Assembly: GCF_029690065.1 (NCBI RefSeq)
Contig: NZ_CP121463.1
Span: forward strand, 62,001-126,000
Direction: 5' to 3'
Source of the DNA: Arthrobacter sp. Y-9
GTDB taxonomy: Bacteria; Actinomycetota; Actinomycetes; Actinomycetales; Micrococcaceae
DNA: 64,000 nucleotides
The notes under the pieces are model-generated. The model ran no database searches, was not told the origin of the DNA, and saw nothing but the letters and a program-made list of their open reading frames with translations. Below, in pieces: positions 1 through 8,068 of this stretch (the stretch's first letter is position 1; every line of letters begins with the position of its first letter). The position numbers and the translations under genes are program-made.

Positions 1-1
1 C

Positions 2-1276
2 CTCACGGAGGAGGCCGAGGCCCTGATCGGCCGCGCGCTGGACGCCCTGGCCGGCGACGGCGACGTGCAGCTCACGTTCAACGCGGCGCCGTTCGGCCGC
101 TCCGGCGTGCCCGCGCTGGGCGCCGCCGAGGCAGCCCCGCGGGGCGCGGAGCCGGTCACCGTGAGCGAGGAGGCGCGCGGCGTCGTGCTCCGCAACGGAC
201 TGGTGGAGGTCGTCATCAGCCGCGAGGGCCATATCGTCTCCGCGGTGGACCTGGCCAGCGGCCGGGACGCGATCCCCGCGGGCGCCGAGGCGAACGTGCT
301 CCAGCTGCACCAGGACTTCCCGAACATGTGGGACGCCTGGGACGTGGACCGGTACTACCGCAACCGCGTGACCGAGCTGCGCTCGCTGTCGTCGTTCTCC
401 GTGGAGGGCGACGAGGACGAGGCGCGGGTCGTGATCGAGCGCGAATTCTCCGGATCCCGGGTCCGTCAGGTGCTGCGCCTGGCCGCCGATGCGCGGACGC
501 TGCGCATCGATCAGGAGACCGACTGGCACGAGGCCGAGAAGTTCCTCAAGGTGTCCTTCCCGCTGGACGTCCGCGCGGAGCACACGGCCGCGGAGACGCA
601 GTTCGGCTTCAACAAGCGCGTCACGCACACCAACACGAGCTGGGAGGCGGCGAAGTTCGAGACCTCCATGCACCGCTTCGTGCTGGCGGAGGAGCCCGGC
701 TTCGGCGCGGCCCTGGTGACGGAGTCCAGCTACGGCTTCGACATGACCCGCGACGCCGACGACGACGCCGGGGTGACCACCACCCTGCGCCTCTCCCTCC
801 TGCGGGCCCCGCGGTTCCCGGACCCGGAGACCGATCAGGGCGTGCACCAGCACTCGTACGGCCTCGTGATCGGGGCGGACGCCCTGGTGGCGACCCGTGA
901 GGGCATCCACCTGAACAGCCCGGTCCGTTCGCGGTCCGGCGCCGCCCCGGTCGAGTCTCTCGTGCGGGTCGACGGCGACGGCGTGCTCGTCTCCTCGGTG
1001 AAGCTCGCCCACGACCGTTCCGGCGACCTGGTGGTCCGCGTCTACGAGCCGCAGGGCCGCCGCGCGAACGCCGTGCTGCATGTCGACCCGGCATTCGGCG
1101 CCGGCCGCGAGGTCAGCCTGATCGAGGACGAGCTCCCGGACGCCCCGGCACTGGAGGCTGCCGGCTCCGGCTCCGGTGGCGAGGCGGGCGCGACGACGGC
1201 GGAGGCCGGCGTCGCGCTGTCCCTGTCGCCGTTCTCGGTGCGCACGTTCCGCTTCAGCCCGGTGCAGGCGGGGTAG
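2..1276 (+). CDS. Alpha-mannosidase (GH38), C-terminal part, 5' end outside window
   Basis: This is the last 424 codons of a family 38 glycoside hydrolase. The frame is open from the first bases of the window, so the start and the catalytic domain lie upstream. The visible part is the C-terminal beta-sandwich region, with the stretches FGFNKRVTHTNTSW, MHRFVLAEEPGFG and SSYGFDM typical of bacterial GH38 enzymes, which release terminal alpha-mannose from glycans. There is no membrane segment, so it is probably cytoplasmic. Two in-frame TAG codons, nine bases apart, end the gene, because a 9-bp unit containing the stop is duplicated (1274-1282 and 1283-1291). The family call is firm. The exact substrate linkage is not visible. 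Confidence 0.85.
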   Translation, partial: LTEEAEALIGRALDALAGDGDVQLTFNAAPFGRSGVPALGAAEAAPRGAEPVTVSEEARGVVLRNGLVEVVISREGHIVSAVDLASGRDAIPAGAEANVLQLHQDFPNMWDAWDVDRYYRNRVTELRSLSSFSVEGDEDEARVVIEREFSGSRVRQVLRLAADARTLRIDQETDWHEAEKFLKVSFPLDVRAEHTAAETQFGFNKRVTHTNTSWEAAKFETSMHRFVLAEEPGFGAALVTESSYGFDMTRDADDDAGVTTTLRLSLLRAPRFPDPETDQGVHQHSYGLVIGADALVATREGIHLNSPVRSRSGAAPVESLVRVDGDGVLVSSVKLAHDRSGDLVVRVYEPQGRRANAVLHVDPAFGAGREVSLIEDELPDAPALEAAGSGSGGEAGATTAEAGVALSLSPFSVRTFRFSPVQAG

Positions 1277-1309
1277 GCGGGTTAGGCGGGTCCCTGAGGA
1301 TTCCCCAGC

Positions 1310-1378
1310 CCGAGTTCGTAGGTTTCGGTTGAGTTCGTGGACCATCTCCACGAACTCGCCTCGAAACCACGAACTCGG
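1310..1378. repeat. Two-tier palindromic element R1
   Basis: Outer arms 1310-1327 and 1362-1378 pair over 17 bases with a single bulged A at 1320. Inside them, 1331-1341 and 1347-1357 form a perfect 11-bp stem closed by a 5-nt loop (CCATC). Both stems carry GAGTTCGT-type sequence. There is no T-run after it, so it is not a typical terminator for the mannosidase gene, although it could stabilise the 3' end. It is the first of four hairpins in this 700-bp gene-free stretch and is related by position and flanks to R3 at 1594. Confidence 0.8.
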
Positions 1379-1444
1379 CAAGGTGGGGCCGGTGCAGGTT
1401 GCCTGGCTCAGTCGCTGTGGCTCGTCTTGCCGGCCGTCATTTGT

Positions 1445-1509
1445 GAAACCGCGAGTTTCCGTCGAAACAGTGTGTTTAACGCGCGGTTTCGACGGAAACT
1501 CGCGGTTTC
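1445..1509. repeat. Long hairpin R2 (24-bp perfect arms, 17-nt loop)
   Basis: Arms 1445-1468 and 1486-1509 are perfect reverse complements, with GAAAC at both ends of the left arm. The loop 1469-1485 reads AGTGTGTTTAACGCGCG. The same loop occurs in R4 (1755-1771) and a close variant in R5 (7127-7143), while the arms differ in a paired manner. The function is unknown. It could be a structured RNA, a cruciform-forming DNA site or a small non-autonomous repeat. Confidence 0.85.
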
Positions 1510-1593
1510 GGCGTTTCTGGGCCGTCGGGGGTGGCGGGAGCGCGGTCCGGAGTGGCTTCGCGACTCGGAGTGGCTTTGGCGGTGCTCGTCCGT

Positions 1594-1661
1594 CGAGTTC
1601 GGGGGTTCGTTCCGGCTTCGCGGGTTGCAGGCGGTGTTCTCGGAACGAACCCCCGAACTCG
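1594..1661. repeat. Long hairpin R3 (21-bp perfect arms)
   Basis: Arms 1594-1614 and 1641-1661 are perfect reverse complements built on CGAGTTCGGGGGTTCG, separated by 26 nt. The bases after it (CTCGGCA, then GGCTC, TCGCT, TGGCTCGTCT, CGTCATT, GTGAAACC) match in order those that follow R1. R1-R2 and R3-R4 therefore look like two diverged copies of one composite unit of about 285 bp. Confidence 0.8.
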
Positions 1662-1730
1662 GCAGGGGTGGACCCGGCCGCATCGCTCGTGGCTCCATCG
1701 CTATGGCTCGTCTGGCCGTTCGTCATTCGT

Positions 1731-1795
1731 GAAACCGTGGGTTTCCGTCGAAACAGTGTGTTTAACGCGCGGTTTCGACGGAAACTCACGGTTTC
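1731..1795. repeat. Long hairpin R4, second copy of R2
   Basis: Arms 1731-1754 and 1772-1795 pair over 24 bases with one G-T position. The 17-nt loop (1755-1771) is identical to that of R2. The differences from R2 lie in the arms (CGTGGG against CGCGAG) and are matched on the opposite arm, except for one change that a G-U pair would tolerate. It ends about 80 bp before the operator boxes of the 5-oxoproline operon. Confidence 0.85.
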
Positions 1796-1877
1796 GGCGT
1801 TTCCGGGGCCGCCACACCCGCGAGACCCACCCGCCAGACCCACCGACGCTCGCCCCGCCACGTCCGTCACCATCCCC

Positions 1878-1925
1878 GGATTGTTGAACAAAGCCTTGCT
1901 GGATTGTTGAACAAAGTTCTATGAT
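1878..1925 (+). promoter_or_regulatory. Promoter with two GntR-type operator boxes for the 5-oxoproline operon
   Basis: The 16-mer GGATTGTTGAACAAAG occurs twice, at 1878-1893 and 1901-1916. Each copy contains the perfect 11-base palindrome TTGTTGAACAA. The copies are 23 bp apart, about two helical turns. A plausible sigma-A promoter overlaps them: -35 TTGCTG at 1896-1901 and -10 TATGAT at 1920-1925, with an 18-bp spacer. One box therefore lies just upstream of the -35 and the other between -35 and -10, which fits repression. FCD-type GntR proteins commonly bind short palindromes of this kind. The natural candidate is the GntR protein at the end of the operon (7221-7901). Confidence 0.65.
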
Positions 1926-1983
1926 GTGAGTCACGTGGCCTCGTGATGGGCGCCACGGACAGCTCCTGGACCGGTCGGTCCCC

Positions 1984-2712
1984 GTGGAATGGACTCGCAT
2001 GCTCGTACTCATCGGGGTGCTGCTGGTGATCATCGGATTCGCCGTTCGCCTCAACCCCCTCATCGTCGTCACCGTCGCCGGGATCGTCACCGCGCTCCTG
2101 GGCGGTATGAACCCCTTGCAGATCTTGGAGGCCTTCGGTTCCGGCTTCGCCAGCAGCCGTTCCGTCACGGTCTTCGCGGCCGTGCTCCCGGTCATCGGCA
2201 TCATCGAATACTTCGGGCTCCAGGAGCAGGCCAAGAACCTGATCTCCAAGCTCGCCCGTCTCACGGCCGGCCGCGTCCTCCTGGCGTACCTGGCCATCCG
2301 CCAGGTGACCGCCGCCGTCGGGCTGACGAGCATCGGCGGGCACGCGCAGGCCGTCCGGCCGCTCGTCTACCCGATGGCCGAGGGCGCCGCGATGCGCCGT
2401 TACGGCACGGTTCCGGAGAAGCTCAAGGAACGCATCAAGGGCCACTCCGCCGCGGCGGACAACGTCGGCGTCTTCTTCGGCGAGGACGTCTTCGTGGCCG
2501 TCGGGTCGATCCTGCTGATCACCACCTTCGTGGACACCACGTACCATCTGCAGCTCGAACCGCTCGAACTCGCGCTCTGGGCCATCCCGACCGCGATCGC
2601 CGCCTTCCTCATCCACGGCTTCCGGCTCCTCCGCCTGGACCGTCAGCTGGACCGCGAATACGCCCGTCTCACCGGGAAGACCGTCACCGTCGAGGCCGGG
2701 AGCGCCGCATGA
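1984..2712 (+). CDS. DUF969 family membrane protein, probable 5-oxoproline uptake component
   Basis: This is a 242-residue integral membrane protein of the DUF969 family. Hydrophobic segments lie at about residues 6-40 (two spans), 55-75, 170-187 and 195-212, separated by a conserved polar middle region. DUF969 and DUF979 genes are almost always adjacent and cluster with the 5-oxoprolinase genes pxpABC, so a role in bringing 5-oxoproline into the cell is the usual inference. No transport assay is implied here. The GTG at 1984 is taken as the start. An ATG at 1999 is an equally acceptable alternative, and neither has a strong ribosome-binding site. The stop overlaps the next start by 4 bp (ATGA), which indicates translational coupling. 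Confidence 0.8.
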   Translation: MEWTRMLVLIGVLLVIIGFAVRLNPLIVVTVAGIVTALLGGMNPLQILEAFGSGFASSRSVTVFAAVLPVIGIIEYFGLQEQAKNLISKLARLTAGRVLLAYLAIRQVTAAVGLTSIGGHAQAVRPLVYPMAEGAAMRRYGTVPEKLKERIKGHSAAADNVGVFFGEDVFVAVGSILLITTFVDTTYHLQLEPLELALWAIPTAIAAFLIHGFRLLRLDRQLDREYARLTGKTVTVEAGSAA

Positions 2713-3677
2713 TCAACGTCGAAGCCGTCTACTGGTTCATCGGAGCCCTCTTCATCGCCTGGGCCTCCCTCATCGCGCGGGACACCGGCCACCGGCACCG
2801 CATCGGCAGCTCGCTGTTCTGGGGCATCCTCGGGCTCTGCTTCTTCTACGGCACCTGGGTCCAGGCCGGGAAGGCTCCCGCGTGGATCCTGGGCGTGGCG
2901 GTCCTGGTGCTCGTCGGACTCGCCTCCAGCGGTCAGCTCTCGGACGGCAAGGCGAAGTCGTCCACCCCGGCTGAGCGCGTCGCCTACGCCGCCCGTTTCG
3001 GGAACAAGCTCTTCATCCCGGCACTCCTGCTTCCGGTGGTCACCGTGGCCCTCGTGCTCGCGGCGCCGGTCCTCGTCATCGGCGGCACTCCGATCCTGGA
3101 CCCCAAGAACACCACCCTCGTGGCACTGACCATCGGCGCGATCGTGGCCGCGGCCGCCGCCGTCGTGATCCTGAAGCCCCGCAACAAGCTCGCGCCGCTG
3201 CTGGAGAGCCGCCGGATCCTGGAATCCATCGGCTGGGCGGCGCTCCTGCCGCAGATGCTCTCGACCCTCGGCATCCTGTTCACCAAAGCGGGCGTCGGGA
3301 CGGCGGTCGGAACCCTGACGGCGTCCATCCTCCCGAAGGGGTCGCTGCTGGCCGCTGTGACGGTGTATTGCGTGGGCATGTTCCTGTTCACGGTGCTGAT
3401 GGGCAACGGCTTCGCGGCCTTCCCGATCATGACCGCGGCGATCGGCTGGCCCGTGCTGATCCAGCAGTTCCACGGCAATCCGGCGATCGTCTTCGCCATC
3501 GGCATGCTCGCGGGCTTCTGCGGCACGCTGTGCACCCCCATGGCCGCGAACTTCAACCTGGTCCCGGCCGCGCTGCTCGAGATGAAGAACCGCTACGGTG
3601 TGATCACGGCGCAGATCGGAACCGCTCTGCCGTTGCTGGTGGTCAACATCGGCCTCATGTACTTCCTGGCGTTCTAG
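2709..3677 (+). CDS. DUF979 family membrane protein, partner of DUF969
   Basis: This 322-residue protein has about nine hydrophobic segments, starting at residue 5 and ending at the C-terminus (GTALPLLVVNIGLMYFLAF). It belongs to DUF979 and pairs with the DUF969 protein upstream, whose stop codon it overlaps. The two probably form one permease, since their co-occurrence is a fixed feature of these loci. The linker AGFCGTLCTPMAANFNLVP near residue 275 is the most conserved-looking part and is rich in small and polar residues, as in a substrate path. The function is inferred from gene context, not from any motif with a known role. Confidence 0.8.
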   Translation: MINVEAVYWFIGALFIAWASLIARDTGHRHRIGSSLFWGILGLCFFYGTWVQAGKAPAWILGVAVLVLVGLASSGQLSDGKAKSSTPAERVAYAARFGNKLFIPALLLPVVTVALVLAAPVLVIGGTPILDPKNTTLVALTIGAIVAAAAAVVILKPRNKLAPLLESRRILESIGWAALLPQMLSTLGILFTKAGVGTAVGTLTASILPKGSLLAAVTVYCVGMFLFTVLMGNGFAAFPIMTAAIGWPVLIQQFHGNPAIVFAIGMLAGFCGTLCTPMAANFNLVPAALLEMKNRYGVITAQIGTALPLLVVNIGLMYFLAF

Positions 3678-3689
3678 AAAGGAACCCTC

Positions 3690-4775
3690 ATGACCGACAC
3701 CTTCTTCCCGGGCGCCGCCCAGCACTGCGCCGACGTCGTCCTGGACAATCTGGGCCGTCCGTACCCCTACGCCTCGCACCACGTGGAGCGCTCCGAGACC
3801 GATCTGCACACGCCCGCCGAGCTCCACCCGGCGTTCCACACCTCCTTCGACTGGCACTCCTGCGTGCACATGCACTGGCTGGGCGTCAGCGTGCTCGACG
3901 CCGCGCTGCGGGGCGAGGCGGACCTCGACGCCGGCACGGCCGACGCCCTCCGCGCCGCCCTGGGCGCGAACCTCACCGCCGCGAAGCTCGCCGTCGAGGC
4001 GGACTACCTCCGAGCCAACCCCAGCTGGGAACGCCCGTACGGCTGGGCCTGGCTCGTGCGCCTGGCCGCGGCCTGCCACGCCTCCCAGGACCCGGAGATC
4101 GCCGCCTGGGGCCGCAACCTGGACGGCTGCGTGGACGTGGTGTCCGAGCTGGTCCAGGCGTGGACCGCGACCGTCGAGCACCCGGTGCGGCACGGCCTGC
4201 ACACCAACGCGGCCTTCGGGCTGTCCTACCTCCTGACCGCGTTCCGGGACCTCGGTCGCGAGGACGCCGCGGAGGCTTGCGAACGGGCCGCCGTCCGCTG
4301 GTTCGGCGAGGACCGGGCCTGGGCCACCGAATGGGAGCTGAGCGGGCAGGACTTCCTCTCCGCCGGGCTCAGCGAGGCCGATCTCCTCCAGCGCGTGCTC
4401 CCCGCCGACGAGTTCGCCGCCTGGCTGGAGGGGTTCCTACCTGGGCTGACCGCGGAGTCGCGCATGCTCGCCACCGTGGGGGTGGCCGATGAGAGCGACG
4501 GTTACATGGTCCACCTGCACGGCCTGAACCTCACGCGGGCGGGGCAGCTCGCTCGGGTGGTCGCGGCGCTGGACGCCGTGTCTGAAGCCCGGCCCGGCGC
4601 CCGGCCCGGCACGCCGCAGGACCTGCGCGCGGTGCTGGACGCCGCCGTCGAGCCGTTGTTCAAGGCCGGGATGCACGGCCTGCAGAGCGGCGACTTCATG
4701 TCCACGCACTGGCTCGCGAGCTTCGCGTGGGACGCCCGGGAGTCGATCGGTCGCCTGCGGAGCGTGACCGCGTGA
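3690..4775 (+). CDS. DUF2891 family protein
   Basis: This is a soluble protein of 361 residues, preceded by a good ribosome-binding site (AAAGGAAC, 3678-3685). It matches DUF2891, a family without an assigned reaction. Visible conserved blocks are [15 protein letters not shown] (about 50-64), [12 protein letters not shown] (about 111-122), [15 protein letters not shown] (about 165-179), [14 protein letters not shown] (about 272-285) and [10 protein letters not shown] near the end. The regular helical pattern with aromatic and His clusters suggests an alpha/alpha-barrel, as in many glycosidases and epimerases; this is inference from the pattern only. Its place between the transporter pair and pxpA implies a job in 5-oxoproline or glutamyl-derivative use. 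Confidence 0.75.
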   Translation: MTDTFFPGAAQHCADVVLDNLGRPYPYASHHVERSETDLHTPAELHPAFHTSFDWHSCVHMHWLGVSVLDAALRGEADLDAGTADALRAALGANLTAAKLAVEADYLRANPSWERPYGWAWLVRLAAACHASQDPEIAAWGRNLDGCVDVVSELVQAWTATVEHPVRHGLHTNAAFGLSYLLTAFRDLGREDAAEACERAAVRWFGEDRAWATEWELSGQDFLSAGLSEADLLQRVLPADEFAAWLEGFLPGLTAESRMLATVGVADESDGYMVHLHGLNLTRAGQLARVVAALDAVSEARPGARPGTPQDLRAVLDAAVEPLFKAGMHGLQSGDFMSTHWLASFAWDARESIGRLRSVTA

Positions 4776-5527
4776 GCGTGATCGACCTCAACAGCGACGT
4801 CGGGGAGTCCTTCGGGAACTGGACCTTCGGGGACGACGCCGCCATCCTGGCCAACGTCTCCAGCGCCAATGTCGCGTGCGGTTTCCACGCCGGAGACCCG
4901 GTGGGCATCCGCGCCACCGTGCGCGCGGCCGTGCGCACCGGGACGACCGTCGGGGCCCACCCCGGCTATCGCGACCTGGCGGGCTTCGGGCGCCGCTTCA
5001 TCGACATGGACGCGGGGGAGCTCCGCGACGACGTGATCTACCAGATCGGCGCGCTCCAGGCCCTCGCGCGCGCCGAGGGCACCGCCGTCCGGTACGTGAA
5101 ACCGCATGGCGCCCTCTACAACACGATCGTGCACCACGAGGCCCAGGCGCGGGCCGTCGTCGACGCGGTCCTCGCCGTCGACCCGGCACTGCCCCTTCTG
5201 GTGCTGCCCGGCTCCGCGGTCGAGCGGATCGCCGCCGAGGCCGGGCTCCGCACCGTGGCCGAGGCGTTCGCCGACCGCGCCTACCGGCCCGACGGCACCC
5301 TCGTCCCCCGCAGCGACCCTGACGCCGTGCTGCACGACATCGACCGGATCCTGGACCACGTGTTCCGCCTGGTGGACGGCACGGTCCGGGCCGTCGACGG
5401 CACCGTGCTGCCCGTGAACGCCGGGAGCATCTGCGTCCACGGCGACACCCCCGGGGCGGTCGCCATGGCCGAGCGCATCCACCGGGAACTCACGGCGCGC
5501 GGCGTCGTGATCCAGAGCTTCGCCTGA
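4772..5527 (+). CDS. pxpA: 5-oxoprolinase subunit PxpA (LamB/YcsF family)
   Basis: The protein has 251 residues, the normal length for LamB/YcsF proteins. It opens with the family signature [14 protein letters not shown] and continues with [28 protein letters not shown] and VKPHGALYN. In PxpABC the three subunits carry out ATP-dependent opening of 5-oxoproline to glutamate in the cytoplasm. The start is the GTG at 4772, which overlaps the stop of the DUF2891 gene (GTGA). The following gene begins one base after its stop. The tight spacing shows a single translationally coupled operon. Confidence 0.92.
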   Translation: MSVIDLNSDVGESFGNWTFGDDAAILANVSSANVACGFHAGDPVGIRATVRAAVRTGTTVGAHPGYRDLAGFGRRFIDMDAGELRDDVIYQIGALQALARAEGTAVRYVKPHGALYNTIVHHEAQARAVVDAVLAVDPALPLLVLPGSAVERIAAEAGLRTVAEAFADRAYRPDGTLVPRSDPDAVLHDIDRILDHVFRLVDGTVRAVDGTVLPVNAGSICVHGDTPGAVAMAERIHRELTARGVVIQSFA

Positions 5528-5528
5528 G

Positions 5529-7082
5529 ATGGGCCGACTGCTGGGCGTGCGCCGCGTGGGGGACCGCGCGGTGCTCGCCGAACTCGACGGCCTGGACGCC
5601 GTGCTGGCGCTCCAGGCGGGCCTGCTCGCCGAACCGCCGGCCGGCGTCGTGGACGTCGTGGCCGCGGCCCGCACCGTGCTCGTGACCGTGGGTCTCCCGC
5701 AGTCCCTGGCCGGTGTCGTGGACCGGCTGCGGACGGCTGACCTGGCCGCCGGGGTGCGCTCCGCCGGGCGTGAGGTGAGTATCGAGACCGTGTACGACGG
5801 CGAGGACCTCGCCGAGGTCGCCCGCCTCACCGGCCGCAGCGTCGAGGCTGTCGTGGCCGGGCACGCGGACGCCGTCTGGACCGCCGCGTTCGGCGGGTTC
5901 GCCCCGGGGTTCGCCTACCTCAGCGCGCCCGGCGCGCCCGAGGTCCCGCGCCGCACCTCCCCGCGCACCCGCGTGCCGGCCGGTTCCGTGGCGCTCGCCG
6001 GCGGGTACTCGGCCGTCTACCCCAACGACTCGCCCGGCGGCTGGCAGCTCATCGGCCGCACCGGCGCGCTCCTGTGGGACGCCGCCCGCGACGAACCCGC
6101 GCTCATCAAGGCCGGCGACACCGTCCGCTTCGTCCCGGTCCGTGACATCGTGCAGGCCCTGCCCGCCCGGCCCGCCGCCGAGACCGTCGAACCCGTCCTC
6201 GAGGTCCGCAGCCCCGGCCTCCAGACCACGGTGCAGGACCTCGGGAGGCCCGGCCACGCGGCGTCGGGGGTCAGCGATTCCGGCGCCATGGACCGCGGCG
6301 CCCTCAAACGCGCGAACCGCATGGTCGGCAACCCTGCCGGCGCGCCCGGACTCGAAGCCCTGCCAGGCGGCCTGACGCTGCGCGCGCTCCGGGACACGAT
6401 CCTCGCCGTCACCGGCGCGGACGTCCCGCTCCTGATCAGCGACGACGACGGCGCCCGGTGGGACGCCCCGCTCGACGCCCCGCTCACGCTCCTGGCCGGT
6501 GAGACGCTGCGGCTGGGAACGCCTGTCGCCGGGCTGCGCAGTTATGTGGCGGTACGAGGCGGAGTGCGGGGCGGCGCCGTGCTGGGCAGCGCCGCCACGG
6601 ACGTCCTGTCCGGGCTGGGTCCCGCCCCGCTCACGGCGGGGAGCCGTCTGGGCCTGCTCGATCCGCGGCTGCCCGGCGCCGTGGGGGAGCCGGAGACGGC
6701 GCCCCCACGGCCGTCGGCGGAGGAGGTGACGGTGCTCCGGGTGGTCCCCGGTCCCCGCGACGACTGGTTCACCGACGAGTCCCTCGAGGCGTTCCACACG
6801 GGGGTATGGACTGCGACAGCCGAGTCGAACCGCGTGGGCATCCGGTTCTCCGGCGAGCCCCTGGTGCGCAGGACCGAGGGTGAGCTCCAGAGCGAGGGCA
6901 CGGTGCGGGGCGCCATCCAGGTGCCGGCGTCCGGTCTGCCCCTGGTCTTCATGGCGGATCATCCCGTGACGGGCGGGTACCCCGTGATCGGCGTGGTCCT
7001 CGACGCGGACCAGGACCGGCTGGCCCAGCTTCCGCCCGGCGCGAAGGTGGGTTTCGAAGCGGTGGCCCCGGCGTCGCTGTAG
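5529..7082 (+). CDS. pxpBC: 5-oxoprolinase subunits PxpB and PxpC fused in one polypeptide
   Basis: This 517-residue protein joins the KipI-type PxpB (about residues 1-205, with AFGGFAPGFAYL and RTSPRTRVPAGSVALAGGYS) to the KipA-type PxpC (about 215-517, with SPGLQTTVQDLGRPGHAASG, SGAMDRGALKRANRMVGN and the C-terminal HPVTGGYPVIGVV). In many bacteria the two are separate genes. Fusion is found repeatedly in this family and guarantees equal amounts of the two. Together with PxpA it forms the ATP-dependent 5-oxoprolinase. It begins one base after pxpA ends. A long hairpin (R5) follows 18 bp after the stop. Confidence 0.92.
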   Translation: MGRLLGVRRVGDRAVLAELDGLDAVLALQAGLLAEPPAGVVDVVAAARTVLVTVGLPQSLAGVVDRLRTADLAAGVRSAGREVSIETVYDGEDLAEVARLTGRSVEAVVAGHADAVWTAAFGGFAPGFAYLSAPGAPEVPRRTSPRTRVPAGSVALAGGYSAVYPNDSPGGWQLIGRTGALLWDAARDEPALIKAGDTVRFVPVRDIVQALPARPAAETVEPVLEVRSPGLQTTVQDLGRPGHAASGVSDSGAMDRGALKRANRMVGNPAGAPGLEALPGGLTLRALRDTILAVTGADVPLLISDDDGARWDAPLDAPLTLLAGETLRLGTPVAGLRSYVAVRGGVRGGAVLGSAATDVLSGLGPAPLTAGSRLGLLDPRLPGAVGEPETAPPRPSAEEVTVLRVVPGPRDDWFTDESLEAFHTGVWTATAESNRVGIRFSGEPLVRRTEGELQSEGTVRGAIQVPASGLPLVFMADHPVTGGYPVIGVVLDADQDRLAQLPPGAKVGFEAVAPASL

Positions 7083-7099
7083 CTGGGGACCGTCCATGG

Positions 7100-7170
7100 G
7101 CCGAAACAGTGAGTTCGCGACGAAACAGTGAGTAGAACACGCGGTTTCGTCGCGAACTCACTGTTTCGGC
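7100..7170. repeat. Long hairpin R5 (27-bp perfect arms, 17-nt loop)
   Basis: Arms 7100-7126 and 7144-7170 are perfect reverse complements. The loop 7127-7143 reads AGTGAGTAGAACACGCG, sharing AGTG, GT, AAC and CGCG in register with the loops of R2 and R4. GAAAC is again found at both ends of the conserved part of the arm, but the bases between have changed on both sides together. It lies between pxpBC and the GntR gene. There is no T-run, so it may work as an RNA processing or stability element, and it may separate the regulator from the operon. Confidence 0.85.
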
Positions 7171-7220
7171 GCGGTGACGGCGATTCCGGCCTGTTCCGTC
7201 CCTCGGCATACAGTGGGCCT

Positions 7221-7901
7221 GTGAGTTCTGATGCTGTCCTGGCGGGGTTGCGCCGCGAAGCGCGTGCCGCCCACGCGCACACCGCCCAGTGGGTGGCGGC
7301 CACACTGCGGCAGCGCATCGCCGACGGCGAGCTGACCCCCGGCACCAAGCTTCCCGAAGAGGCGCTCCGGGAGGCCCTGGGCGTCTCACGGAACACGCTC
7401 CGCGAGGCCTTCGCCACGCTGCACGCCGAACGCGTGGTGCAGCGGATCCCGAACCGCGGCGTCTTCGTGGCCCACCCGACGGCCGAGGATGTCCGCGAGA
7501 TCTACCGGGTCCGGAAGCTCGTGGAACCGGCCGCGCTGCTGTGGGCGCCGCGGATCGATGTCGAGGAGCTCGCGGGGATCGTCCGCCGGGGCCGGGCCGC
7601 GGTCACGGAGGGCGACATCGCCGGGATGGCCGGTGCAAACCAGGATTTCCACCGGACCGTCCTCGCGGCCGCCGGGAGCATCCGGCTCGACGCGCTCATG
7701 GAACAGGTGCTCGCGGAGATGCGGCTGGTGTTCGCGGCGATGGGGCGGGACCCCCGCTTCCACGCGCCGTACGTGGAGGGCAACGAGAGGATCGTCGAGC
7801 TTCTGGCGGCGGGACAGCGTGCCGAGGCAGCCGAGTACCTCCGGGATTATCTCGACCGGGCCGAACAGCAGCTCGTGGACGCGGTCGAAGGGCGGGCCTA
7901 G
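7221..7901 (+). CDS. GntR family regulator with FCD domain
   Basis: The protein has 226 residues. An N-terminal winged helix (about residues 25-85) includes IADGELTPGTKLPEEALREA and GVSRNTLREAFATLHAERVV. A helical FCD ligand-binding domain follows (about 95-215), starting at EIYRVRKLVEPAAL. It probably senses 5-oxoproline or a related acid and controls the operon upstream through the paired palindromes at 1878-1916. The start is the GTG at 7221. A TACAGT box at 7209-7214 ends six bases before it and there is no ribosome-binding site, so the mRNA is likely leaderless. A longer upstream frame runs through hairpin R5 and is not used. Confidence 0.85.
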   Translation: MSSDAVLAGLRREARAAHAHTAQWVAATLRQRIADGELTPGTKLPEEALREALGVSRNTLREAFATLHAERVVQRIPNRGVFVAHPTAEDVREIYRVRKLVEPAALLWAPRIDVEELAGIVRRGRAAVTEGDIAGMAGANQDFHRTVLAAAGSIRLDALMEQVLAEMRLVFAAMGRDPRFHAPYVEGNERIVELLAAGQRAEAAEYLRDYLDRAEQQLVDAVEGRA

Positions 7902-7964
7902 GCGGGTTCCGCGACCCGCGTCCCGGCCCGCCCGCTCCAGCCCGCGCCGGTCCGCTAGGAGGGA

Positions 7965-8031
7965 CGTGAATCCGCTGCATCTGGTAGCGGATTCACGCCG
8001 CGGTCAGCGGACTCGGCGAAGTGGACCGCGG
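7965..8031. terminator. Two adjacent hairpins between converging genes
   Basis: The first hairpin has perfect 12-bp arms (7965-7976 and 7986-7997) and a 9-nt loop. The second has 8-bp arms (7998-8005 and 8024-8031) around 18 nt. They fill the 167-bp gap between the GntR gene and a membrane protein gene that reads towards it. There is no T-run on either side. The position suggests a shared transcription end or mRNA 3' protection. Confidence 0.5.
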
Positions 8032-8068
8032 AGATCACGGTGAGCAGTGCGCCCGTGCCCCGGCCTCG

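Noticed and set aside
1337-1910. Overlapping open frames of 118-244 codons on both strands in the hairpin-rich region 1176-1910
   Set aside because: They are created by palindromic GC-rich repeats, are Arg/Ser-rich, have no ribosome-binding sites, and change frame across each hairpin. No gene family is recognisable.
2643-4202. Very long open frames on the opposite strand of real genes (for example 2643-4202 minus, 13918-15879 plus, 46855-48828 minus, 58903-62544 minus)
   Set aside because: They mirror strongly supported genes (DUF979/DUF2891, pgm, ftsH, clpC/lysS) and have the low-complexity Arg/Ala/His/Gln composition expected of high-GC shadow frames.
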